Assembly (NCBI GenBank): GCA_964544865.1
Contig: CAZJDV010000009.1
Span: 1-52,043, forward strand
Direction: 5' to 3'
From: CAZJDV01 sp964544865
GTDB lineage: Bacteria; Chloroflexota; Dehalococcoidia; Lucifugimonadales; CAJWER01
Length of the DNA: 52,043 nt
Shown: piece by piece, positions 16,242-23,907 of the stretch
Layout: each line of letters starts with the position of its first letter
How positions within the stretch are numbered: the stretch's first letter is position 1
The notes under the pieces: generated by a model
Database searches by the model: none
What the model was told of the DNA's origin: nothing
The model's input: the letters and a program-made list of their open reading frames with translations, nothing else
Made by a program: the position numbers and the translations under genes

Positions 16242-16653
16242 TCATGTCCAGACCGCCAGGATCACGCCGTTGATGGCCAGGATCGGGTAGCCGGTGTTTA
16301 TCAGCTAGAGCTTGGGCGAGCGGGATTCGAAGATGTAGTTGGAGGCCATCGCGGTCGCCACGAAGGCGACACCTGCGAACAGGCCGATGATCAGCCCTTC
16401 GCCGAAGCCGCTTGCTTCGGTCAGGTCTATCACTAGCGTGAGGACAAGAACGCTGATGATCGACCCGGCGATCGATACCACGTAGCCCTTCCATGCGCCT
16501 CCCGCCTCCTGTAGCTGCTCCTTCGTGAACCCGTTTTCCGCATCCACACGTTGCCAAACAGCAGGCTGTACCTGAGCGCTCCGCCTGCCATGCTCACTAT
16601 GCCCCCCCCGCAACGACCGCCAGGTAGTTGATGCCGCCGAGCTCAATGCTCAT
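16242..16653 (-). pseudogene. Decayed DUF1761-type membrane protein gene
   Basis: The minus strand from 16653 starts MSIELGGINYLAVVAGG, then shifts frame in a run of eight C (G on the coding strand) near 16607. In the new frame it reads MAGGALRYSLLFGNVWMR, shifts again to ENGFTKEQLQEAGGAWKGY, and gives three hydrophobic segments up to FESRSPKL. There a TAG interrupts it, and the frame resumes LINTGYPILAINGVILAVWT before the natural stop at 16242. The order and pattern match DUF1761, a small 4-TM family of unknown function, where Trp is expected at the TAG (TGG to TAG). Two frameshifts and one nonsense codon make it non-functional as read. Confidence 0.7.
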
Positions 16654-17010
16654 GTCGCCTCCCGTTGACCTTGCTACCTGGCCAGCGGTTTGACATCACC
16701 GCAATCAGCAGTCTGACATCGTCGGCGATTGCATCCAGCGAAAATGTTCGTTTTGGCCGTCGCTTGTCGATAGCAAGGCGCGAATGAAGTGACTGGAGCT
16801 TAATACCGGCCCTTGGCGTGTGTCAATGATTATTAGCTGCCGCCGAAGCTAGCGATCTTACCGGCGCACCGGGGAAGGCGGGAATCAACGTCATCCTGGC
16901 ACACCCCGAAGGGGCCGGGCTAGGATGCGCGGGCCCAATATTCCAAGGGCCACCGCTCCTGTGTCTGCCGGCGATGTCTCAGCCGGGAGGTGGGACACAG
17001 ATCTGTGACT
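16654..17010. other. Intergenic stretch, no feature seen
   Basis: 357 bp between the decayed DUF1761 gene and the DUF971 gene. No supported coding region, tRNA or terminator was found. It contains several locally self-complementary GC stretches without T-runs. Confidence 0.5.
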
Positions 17011-17334
17011 CTATTCCCTGTAGGCCTGGCTCTCGTCGCAGGTGCAGAGCGCGCGCAGCACGTCGAACGGGTAGATGCCGGTGTAATGGGAGTCGCTCCA
17101 GAGGAACTGGACGGCGTATCTGCCCACGAGGAGATAGTCCTCGGCGCGAATGTCCGCCGGCACTGTGGCTGGGTCGAGCAGTTTACGGCGGCTCCATTCT
17201 TCCACGCACTCGGCGCACATGCAGCTCACGCGAAGGTGCTTGGCGTCGTAGACGCTCTTGTGTCCGTCGTTCCACTTGACCGTGATGCTCTGGCCGTTTA
17301 GTTGCAGGCCGTCTATTCCCAGGCTCTTGCTCAT
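17011..17334 (-). CDS. DUF971 (gamma-butyrobetaine hydroxylase-like N-terminal domain) protein
   Basis: A 107-residue single-domain protein. The motifs ITVKWNDGHKSVYDAKHLR, then a Cys-rich CMCAEC, then YAVQFLWSDSHYTGIYPFDVLR match DUF971. The same domain forms the N-terminus of gamma-butyrobetaine hydroxylase, where it binds zinc; in free-standing bacterial proteins the Cys residues suggest metal or Fe-S binding, and some are linked to Fe-S cluster carriers. Function here is not established. It is transcribed away from the DUF3179 genes, with 305 bp between. Confidence 0.88.
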   Translation of the reverse strand: MSKSLGIDGLQLNGQSITVKWNDGHKSVYDAKHLRVSCMCAECVEEWSRRKLLDPATVPADIRAEDYLLVGRYAVQFLWSDSHYTGIYPFDVLRALCTCDESQAYRE

Positions 17335-17639
17335 CTACCCCTCGGCGCTCTCTCCGGACTGGTTTCTCCAGACCAAGTGTACACCGCCGCGACAGGGCCG
17401 TTCCACCAAATGGGCGGCGACTCGGCGTGTTTCGTCCTTGGATGGATCACAGCAGCGTTCCGCGGGTTGGCGTTGCCGTTGGAACTGTCATGCGCTTTCA
17501 CTCGTATCGTGTTGTATGGACCGAGGCGAGTGCGCGCGGCATCGCATTCTATTAAGGGTCCCGCACGAATCCTCTGCTCGGTGCGCCGTGGCACGCGGCG
17601 CACCGAGCAGAGGAGCGAACGTCCTCAGAGGTGGGGTTT
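17335..17639. other. Divergent intergenic region with a long inverted repeat
   Basis: 305 bp between the DUF971 gene (minus) and the first DUF3179 gene (plus). The only clear structure is the inverted repeat at 17570-17614. It must hold the promoters for both directions, but no confident boxes were found. Confidence 0.5.
17570..17614. repeat. 19-bp perfect inverted repeat
   Basis: 17570-17588 (TCCTCTGCTCGGTGCGCCG) pairs perfectly with 17596-17614 around a 7-nt loop. There is no T-run after it on either strand, so it is not a standard terminator. It lies 25 nt before the start region of the first DUF3179 gene and could be a leader hairpin or a protein-binding site. Confidence 0.85.
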
Positions 17640-18311
17640 TTGGGTAAACGCCGTGCAGCGCTGGCGATAGCCTCGGTCGTTGCCGTCTTGTCTCTGGCCA
17701 GCGGCGTGGCAGAGGACGGGCCCGAGACGTCGCCCGACGCCGGCGCGCCGGTCTCCCAGCACGCCGATTCCGTTGAGCCTCGCGAGGAGCTAATCGTGCG
17801 GTCAAAGGCAGAGCTCTCGGAGATGCTGGAGAACTACCAGCTGAATGAATACAAGACGGGCGAGACGATATTCGAGCCTCGGTTCATCACCGCCGGGCAG
17901 GCCAGCGCGAAGCACGGCGGGAGACTCATGATGGTGTTATCCATAAACGGGGACCACCGCGCGTACTCTATCCCGTTTATCGAAGGCCACGAGGTAGTTA
18001 ACGATGTGGTGGGAGGCATGCCCGTCGCCATCACATGGTGACCGCTTGCTTCAACGGGCATAGTCTATGTCCGAGAGATCGAAGACAAGGTCCTGACCTT
18101 CGAGGTATCCGGTATCCTCATCAACAATCAGCTCGTCATGCGGGACCTCCAGACCAGAACGCTCTGGAGCCAGTTCTCGAGTATGGCGGAGGAGGGCCCT
18201 ATGGAGGGCACTGAGCTGGACTTCGTCGAGTCGCAAACCATATCGTGGGACGCCTGGAAAAAGCTGCACCCGGACACGTTGGTGTTTGGCATTGTGCCCG
18301 CCTCGAAGTAA
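17640..18311 (+). CDS. DUF3179 protein with in-frame TGA at the conserved Cys: candidate selenoprotein
   Basis: Reading through TGA at 18039-18041, the frame gives about 223 residues and ends at TAA 18309-18311. A signal-peptide-like N-terminus (KRRAALAIASVVAVLSLASG) implies export. Before the TGA lie the DUF3179 blocks MMVLSINGDHRAYSIPF and GHEVVNDVVGGMPVAITW; after it come STGIVYVREIEDKVLTFEVS, LVMRDLQTRTLWSQFSS and WKKLHPDTLVFGI, all family-like. DUF3179 proteins normally have Cys (W/Y-C-P-L-C) where the TGA stands, at about residue 134. The second Cys of that motif is Ala here. No other stop or frameshift occurs. A stem-loop follows the TGA (18055-18073). TTG 17640 is preferred as start (GAGG 9 nt upstream); GTG 17631 is the alternative. 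A conventional stop would give a 133-residue fragment. Confidence 0.75.
18055..18073 (+). promoter_or_regulatory. SECIS-like stem-loop after the first TGA
   Basis: CGGGCATA (18055-18062) pairs with TATGTCCG (18066-18073) including one G-T wobble, with loop GTC (18063-18065). The loop begins 21 nt after the TGA and its first base is G, within the known geometry of bacterial SECIS elements (roughly 16-37 nt to the loop, G in the first two loop positions). Confidence 0.55.
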
Positions 18312-18351
18312 CGATGGGATGTGGAGACGCGAGCAGCACAAAGCGGGAATT

Positions 18352-19544
18352 ATGGCATTCAAATACATCCTGATACTTGGAACAATGATCGCCGCCGTCG
18401 CTTGCGGTGCGGCCTCCGGTCCGAGCCGGGCTTCTGACGGGTCCGGCAGTCCAACACCGACCGGCGCCACCTCCGTCGCTCCCGCCCTCAGCCCCGTGGC
18501 GGCGCAGGAGCAGGTGGGCTCGATCTGGACGTCAACCCTCCGGACCTGCTGAACCCCCAGAGGGTGACTCGGGCGATCAGGTACAGCAGTCCACGAGACG
18601 GCGAAGCAAAGGTGCGGGTCCTCGAGATCGTCGACGTTGTGCCCAGGGACGTCATTCACGCCATCGATAACCCGCAGTTCCTCAAGGCAGCGCAGGCATC
18701 GGACCAGTATACGGGCGCGGACCTGATAATCGGAGTGTCCATCAACGGCGAGCACAAGGCCTACTCGACCGCGTTCCTTAGCAGCCACGAGATCGTCAAC
18801 GACGTGGTGGGCGGCAAACCGGTCGCCGTCACGTGGTGACCGCTCTGCTTCACGGGCATGGGGTATGCCCGTGAGATAGAAGGCCGGGAGTTGACCTTCG
18901 GGGTCTCCGGCAAGCTTGTCCTGAACGCGATGGTCATGTACGACCGCCAGGCGGACTCGTTATGGAGCCAGTTCCTGGGCGAGGCCGCGGAGGGGCCGCT
19001 GGCCGGGATCAGGCTCGATTTCGTGGCGTCAAGGCTCACTCGATGGTCGTTGTGGAAGGAGGAGCACCTGGACACCCTGGTCCCCGACACCGGCGGCCGG
19101 GCATATGACCAGTACGACAGCTACTACGTCAGCCCTTCGTCAGGCTCGCTGGGCCAGAGCAACTTCGACGACCGGTGGATCGGCAAGGACCTGGTGGTCG
19201 GGCTCGTGGGCAAGGACAAGCAGCGGGCCTATGCGCACAAGCACCTTACGAAAATACGGGTGCTGAACGACACTTTCGAGGACAGAGACATCGTGGTCAC
19301 ATTGGACCTCAACAGCGGATCGACTGGCGTGTTCCACAGGGATGTCGACGGCTGAGTTCTTGACTTCAGCCAGAGCCCGCTCGAAATGACCGACACTGAG
19401 ACGGGGACCGTCTGGGACAAGCTTAGCGGCGTTGCCAGAGAGGGCGAGCTGAAGGGTGCGAGGCTGACGCCGTGGCCCTACTTCAACGCATTCTGGTTCG
19501 CGTGGACGGACTTCTACCCCAACACGGAGCTGTTCGAGGGTTAG
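18352..19544 (+). pseudogene. Full-length DUF3179 protein gene with UxxC-type TGA, plus a frameshift and a second TGA
   Basis: Starts ATG 18352 with a lipoprotein signal (YILILGTMIAAVAC). The frame shifts near 18490-18512 and continues LDVNPPDLLNPQRVTRAIRY, IIGVSINGEHKAYSTAF and EIVNDVVGGKPVAVTW. TGA 18837-18839 follows, then PLCFTGMGYAREIEGRELTF, so the motif is W-(TGA)-P-L-C: a Sec-x-x-Cys if decoded as selenocysteine. The second half (GKDLVVGLVGKDKQRAYAHK, FHRDVDG) meets another TGA at 19353-19355 at a position where Arg or Lys is usual, then VLDFSQSPLEMTDTETGTVW and FWFAWTDFYPNTELF to TAG 19542. The two-half layout is that of complete DUF3179 proteins. The frameshift and the 19353 TGA suggest decay or sequence errors; the first TGA fits selenocysteine. 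It starts 40 nt after the first copy. Confidence 0.7.
18850..18874 (+). promoter_or_regulatory. SECIS-like stem-loop after the second gene's first TGA
   Basis: TCACGGGCAT (18850-18859) pairs perfectly with ATGCCCGTGA (18865-18874); the loop is GGGGT (18860-18864). The loop starts 20 nt after the TGA and begins with G. Position and shape match the element in the neighbouring copy. Confidence 0.65.
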
Positions 19545-19632
19545 TCCTGTTCTCGATGGAGGCGCAGCTCCCCTGCACACCCCCTGGCGGGCGGCATATC
19601 TTGCCGTTTCCAGTTGGGCGAGATGGGACTTC

Positions 19633-19785
19633 TCACCGCAGAAACGACCGCCGCGCCAGAAACAGAGCCGCCGTCAGCAGAAACGCCATCGCCATTATTC
19701 GCGCGTCGCCCGTAACCGCGCCGGTGACGAACAACGCAACCGCGATCAGGAACAGGGCGAGGAAAGCGGCGTATTTGCCCGACAT
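19633..19785 (-). CDS. Small two-TM membrane protein, 50 residues
   Basis: A short protein with two hydrophobic helices, YAAFLALFLIAVALFVTGAV and MAMAFLLTAALFLA, joined by TGDARI, and a basic end RRSFLR. The ATG at 19785 is preceded by a perfect GGAGGT with 7-nt spacing, which is the main reason to accept it. Longer readings of the same frame back to 20271 have no such signal. No family is recognised. It lies downstream of the DUF3179 pair on the opposite strand and upstream of the large ABC permease genes, which are transcribed away from it. Confidence 0.6.
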   Translation of the reverse strand: MSGKYAAFLALFLIAVALFVTGAVTGDARIMAMAFLLTAALFLARRSFLR

Positions 19786-19967
19786 GGGATACCTCCGGGC
19801 TCGATCGTGAAGCCCTGCCGTCAAGGTCGCTGCGAAAGAGTCTAGTCCCGCGCATCGAACGTAGCAATTATAGAGCGTGCAGGCTGGTCGGCGCTGCCGT
19901 ACATTGGAGATCACTCGCGGAGGCCGTATTATTGCGCTCAGAAGCACGAGCGTCGGAAGGGTCTTCG

Positions 19968-19976
19968 TGATATAAT
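19968..19976 (+). promoter_or_regulatory. Extended -10 promoter of the ABC permease operon
   Basis: TG-A-TATAAT (19968-19976) is a consensus -10 with the TGn extension; no -35 match is present at 17 nt. The start of transcription would be about 19983, leaving a 23-nt leader before ATG 20006. Confidence 0.55.
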
Positions 19977-20005
19977 ACACGACCGCACCGTAGGCTCCCA
20001 ACCTG

Positions 20006-23000
20006 ATGGACGGGCATAGCGATTCGACGGCGCAAGAAGGACAACGGAACGAGGAGATAGCCCGCCTGCCTCCACTTCGACGCGTCCCGCCCGCCGGCAG
20101 CGCAGCCAGCCCCAACGACCGACCGTCTATTCGACGTCTGATACTGAAACGTGTCGTCGAGGAGTGGATGCTGCTCCTGAGCCTCTTCCTCGGCATCACC
20201 ATAGCCACGACTATCGGCGCTCTGGCGCCGCTGTACCTGGACTCCCTCGAGCAGTTGGCTTTCAAGACCACGCTGGGGCAGATAAAGGGCCGCTATCTGA
20301 GCGCGGGCATCTTCGCCTCCAATGTCGTCCTGTCCCAGAGCTCGCTCGAAGCGGCCGAGACCGCTGTGGATGACGCGGTCGAAACCCACTTGTCCGATGT
20401 CTACGCTGGCCACGACAGCTACGTACGCAGCAGCGTCTACCTGGCCGGCCTGTCCGGCCGCGAGCTGCCTGGTAGGTCCAGGACCGGGGAGACCGTGCTT
20501 CGCGGCTACATCCAGTATCTCTCGGGGCTCCAGGAGCATGCCGCGTTCCTAGACGGCAAGCTGTGGTCAGGCTACGTGTCGGAGGGTCTGCGCGGCCCGG
20601 TTCTCGGAGCGGCCGTCTCCAAGCAGACGGCGGACTGGTTCGACATCGGCGTTGGAGACTCCGTCAGCCTGGCCACGGCGCTCGACGGGGATCTGCGAGT
20701 ATCTGTCGTCGTGTCCGGTATCCTCGAGCCCGCCGACCCTGGGAGCGACTACTGGAGCAATGCCGGCGTCTACTTGGAGCCGACTCCCCTTGCAGATGCT
20801 CCGCCCCAGGGCGTGCGCGTAGACCCAGCGGACCCGCCGATCGCCCTTTTCGTGTCGCGGGACGTGTTGGCCGAGACCGTGAGAAGATCGAATCCGGGCA
20901 CGCTGGTCGACCCCATCTGGTTGATCAGGATCGACAAGGACCGCCTCAAGAGCTGGCCCGTCGATGACACGCTCCGACGATTTGACGAGTTCGAGGACAC
21001 CCTCCGCGACTCCTTGCCTGAGTCCAAGGTGTCCATCGGTACGGTCAGCAAGGTTGTCGAGGACCTCCAGCGGCGGAGCTTCTTCTCCAGCGTGCCGATG
21101 TTGCTGCTGCTGGCTGTGATGATCGTCACCGTCCTATTCTATATGTCGATGACGGCCTCCTACCTCGTGCAGAGCCGAGAGACGGACGTCGGTCTGCTGA
21201 GGTCGAGGGGCGTGGGCACCGTGCAGCTATTCCGCATATCCCTCCTTGAGGGACTGGTGCTGACCGCCGTCGCGGTCGCTATCGCCATCGGTCTCTCGCT
21301 CGCGATCGTGGCCCCGGCGGGCAAGCTGCCCTACTTCCGGGAGATGACCGGCGGGGAATTCATGCCCATTGCGCTAAGCCCAACGCCATTCCTGGTGGCC
21401 GCTGGCGCTGGCCTGTTGTGTCTCTTGATGCTGGTGATACCGGGTGCGCTGTCCGCACGGGCCGGGCTCCTCGTTCAAAAGCTCCAGTCTGCGCGGCCCC
21501 CGACCACGTCCTGGTTTCATCGCCTATACCTTGACGCGGCCGTACTGCTGATCGGCGGGCTCATCTACTGGGAGCTGCGCTCTAGGGGCCAACTCATATC
21601 CAGCGGGCTATTCAAAGAAGTACAGGTGAACGAGTCGCTGCTGTTGGCGCCGGTGCTGTTTCTGGTCGTGGTCGCGCTGGTTTTCATGAGGCTGTTCCCG
21701 TTGCTCCTGCGGTACGCCAGCGGCGAGTCTCCCGCCCTGGCCCACGTGCTGGCGGGGGCGTCCGCCGCAGCCCTGGCGGCAGACATCATTTACAGAGAGG
21801 GACGCGACGTCATCGGCGCCGGCGGGACCGGCCCGCTGCTTGTGCTGTTGGCCATATCCGCGGCGTATTGGGCCACGGCGCGGGCTCCGGGACGCGGCGC
21901 GCGAATCGCCGGGCTGCTCGTCCAGGCCGGCCTCATAGCGGGATTCTTCGTGCTGGAGCCGCCGGAGGCGGGCGAGCTGGCGTTCGCCGCCACGGCCGGC
22001 CTTTTCGCTCTCGTGCCCGTCCAGCTCATATTCCTGCTGCTCAGGGCGTCGATCAGACGTGCGCCGGTCTGGCTCTCCGTGGGCCTCTGGCAGATGGGCC
22101 GCAACCCCTCGCAGTACACCTGGCTCGTCTTGCTGCTGGTGCTGGTAACCGGCCTCGGCATCCTGGCCACCACGGTAGGCGGCACTCTGGAGAAGAGCCG
22201 GCAGGACCGGATACTCTATAGCACGGCCACCGACCTGCGGGTTACGGGCAGCCCAAAGTTCCTCTCAGGAGGCATACGCGGCCTGAGGGACAGATACCTG
22301 GCGAATCCGGGAATCGCGTCGGCCTCGTTCTCGCTTCGCACCAGTGGGAGTGTCGGACCGGCGCTGGTCCAGGTGCTGGGGGTCGAGTCCCGCCGGTTCC
22401 CGTTGATGTCCTGGTATCGCGACGACTTCTCCGAGCGCTCGTTCGATAATGTCATGGGCGGCCTGCACACGGATAACCGTGAGAAAGGCATCGCCATCCC
22501 GGAAGGGGCGACCGAGATCGGCGCGTGGATCAAGCCGCTGGAGTTCAACAGGCTGATCTCGCTGTGGATGGTGCTCAAGGACAGCGACGGCGCGGTGGAG
22601 TCGGTCTCTCTGGGGCCTCTGGGTCTCACCGAATGGCATCTTCTGAGGGCGGAGATACCGCCAGAGCTGGAGTCACCACTGTACCTGAGCGCGGTGCAGG
22701 TCTACGAGCCGGGCGGAAACCCGGCGCAGGACGCGTCCGGTGTGCCATCGGGGACAGCCGGCAACCTGCTGCTGGACGACATCCACGTCGTGATGGGCCC
22801 CGGCGGCGATAGCGAGGTGCTGGAGGACTTCGAGAGCGAGAACGAATGGACTCCCATCGTAACCTCGTACATACCTTCGGACAGGTTCTCCACGGTCACG
22901 GGCGATTCCCGTGGAGGCGAGCTCTCGGGCTATTTCGCCTTTGGCAGGTACCGGAACATGTCAGTCCGCGGCATCTATCACGGCGAGGACGGAGGCGCGG

Positions 23001-23788
23001 TGCCGGTGGTCATTAGTTCGTCCCTGGCGGCGGCCCGGGGTCTGGCGGCCGGCGACACTTTCATCGCCATAATCGCGGGAAGGATGGTCCCCGCGGTGGT
23101 ACGAGACCGTGTCGATTACTTCCCGACGATGGGCCGCCAGGGGGGAGCGTTCATCGTCGCCGACGTGGAACCGCTGATAAGCTACCTGAACATGCTCGGC
23201 CAGCCCAGCAAGGTGGAGTTGAACGAGCTGTTCATCAACAAAGCGCCAAACGCGGAGCTGACCACAGCGGACGTGCTGGGTGGGGTGTCCGCGATGTTCC
23301 TGGACATTGAGGACAGCTCCCAGCGGTTGCAAATGGCCCGCCTGGACCCGTTCTCCGGGGCCGGGTGGCAGGCCATGGTCCTGGTGGCGCTGAGTATAGT
23401 GGTGCTTGCCGCGGGATTCGGCTACGCTACCTACCTGCTTCTGTTCGCTCGCCGAAGCAGGTCTGAGATGGGCTTCTTGCAGTGCATGGGGCTATCACGC
23501 GGTCAGCTCATGGGCCTGCTCGGCTTCGAGCACCTGGTCATCGTGGCGGCCGGCGTTGGACTTGGAACATGGGCGGGATTTCAGATCAGTGAGCTGATGG
23601 TGATGCCCCTGGCCGTCACCGAGACCGGCGAGCAAGTCGTGCCCCCATTCATACTGGTGACAAGCTGGGGCTTCATGGCCCCGACCTACGCGGTGCTGGC
23701 CGGGGTGTTCGTAGGCGCCTTGCTCTTTTTGGGACGCAGGTTGAGGCATCTCGACCTCCAGTCGATAGTGAGGGCGGCGGACAATTAG
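20006..23788 (+). CDS. Large FtsX-like ABC transporter permease (1)
   Basis: A 1260-residue membrane protein. TM1 lies near residues 54-75, then an extracytoplasmic MacB-like domain, a first FtsX module with helices near 363-385, 415-440 and 463-485, more helices between about 510 and 730, a second large extracytoplasmic region (about 740-1115), and a final FtsX module with three helices near 1122-1245 (ETDVGLLRSRG and SEMGFLQCMGLSRGQL are the FtsX coupling motifs). Inside the second region, about 806-960, a segment with WYRDDFSER, LLLDDIHVV and VLEDFE resembles a jelly-roll domain. With its paralog and two ATPases it probably forms a LolCDE/MacB-type complex moving lipoprotein, lipid or peptide; substrate unknown. 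No clear SD precedes the ATG. Confidence 0.85.
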   Translation: MDGHSDSTAQEGQRNEEIARLPPLRRVPPAGSAASPNDRPSIRRLILKRVVEEWMLLLSLFLGITIATTIGALAPLYLDSLEQLAFKTTLGQIKGRYLSAGIFASNVVLSQSSLEAAETAVDDAVETHLSDVYAGHDSYVRSSVYLAGLSGRELPGRSRTGETVLRGYIQYLSGLQEHAAFLDGKLWSGYVSEGLRGPVLGAAVSKQTADWFDIGVGDSVSLATALDGDLRVSVVVSGILEPADPGSDYWSNAGVYLEPTPLADAPPQGVRVDPADPPIALFVSRDVLAETVRRSNPGTLVDPIWLIRIDKDRLKSWPVDDTLRRFDEFEDTLRDSLPESKVSIGTVSKVVEDLQRRSFFSSVPMLLLLAVMIVTVLFYMSMTASYLVQSRETDVGLLRSRGVGTVQLFRISLLEGLVLTAVAVAIAIGLSLAIVAPAGKLPYFREMTGGEFMPIALSPTPFLVAAGAGLLCLLMLVIPGALSARAGLLVQKLQSARPPTTSWFHRLYLDAAVLLIGGLIYWELRSRGQLISSGLFKEVQVNESLLLAPVLFLVVVALVFMRLFPLLLRYASGESPALAHVLAGASAAALAADIIYREGRDVIGAGGTGPLLVLLAISAAYWATARAPGRGARIAGLLVQAGLIAGFFVLEPPEAGELAFAATAGLFALVPVQLIFLLLRASIRRAPVWLSVGLWQMGRNPSQYTWLVLLLVLVTGLGILATTVGGTLEKSRQDRILYSTATDLRVTGSPKFLSGGIRGLRDRYLANPGIASASFSLRTSGSVGPALVQVLGVESRRFPLMSWYRDDFSERSFDNVMGGLHTDNREKGIAIPEGATEIGAWIKPLEFNRLISLWMVLKDSDGAVESVSLGPLGLTEWHLLRAEIPPELESPLYLSAVQVYEPGGNPAQDASGVPSGTAGNLLLDDIHVVMGPGGDSEVLEDFESENEWTPIVTSYIPSDRFSTVTGDSRGGELSGYFAFGRYRNMSVRGIYHGEDGGAVPVVISSSLAAARGLAAGDTFIAIIAGRMVPAVVRDRVDYFPTMGRQGGAFIVADVEPLISYLNMLGQPSKVELNELFINKAPNAELTTADVLGGVSAMFLDIEDSSQRLQMARLDPFSGAGWQAMVLVALSIVVLAAGFGYATYLLLFARRSRSEMGFLQCMGLSRGQLMGLLGFEHLVIVAAGVGLGTWAGFQISELMVMPLAVTETGEQVVPPFILVTSWGFMAPTYAVLAGVFVGALLFLGRRLRHLDLQSIVRAADN

Positions 23789-23907
23789 TCTTCAGTACAG
23801 TTGGTTCTTACGGCGTAAGTCATGGCCTCAAACTCGATCTACATACACTGGCGAGACCCTGGAAGAAGAGAGGCCGGGAAAGCTGACGCGGCTCTCGGAC
23901 ACAGGAA

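Noticed and set aside
19353..19355. Third TGA of the DUF3179 region as another selenocysteine
   Set aside because: The homologous position is Arg/Lys, not Cys, and no suitable stem-loop with a G-first loop lies 16-37 nt downstream.
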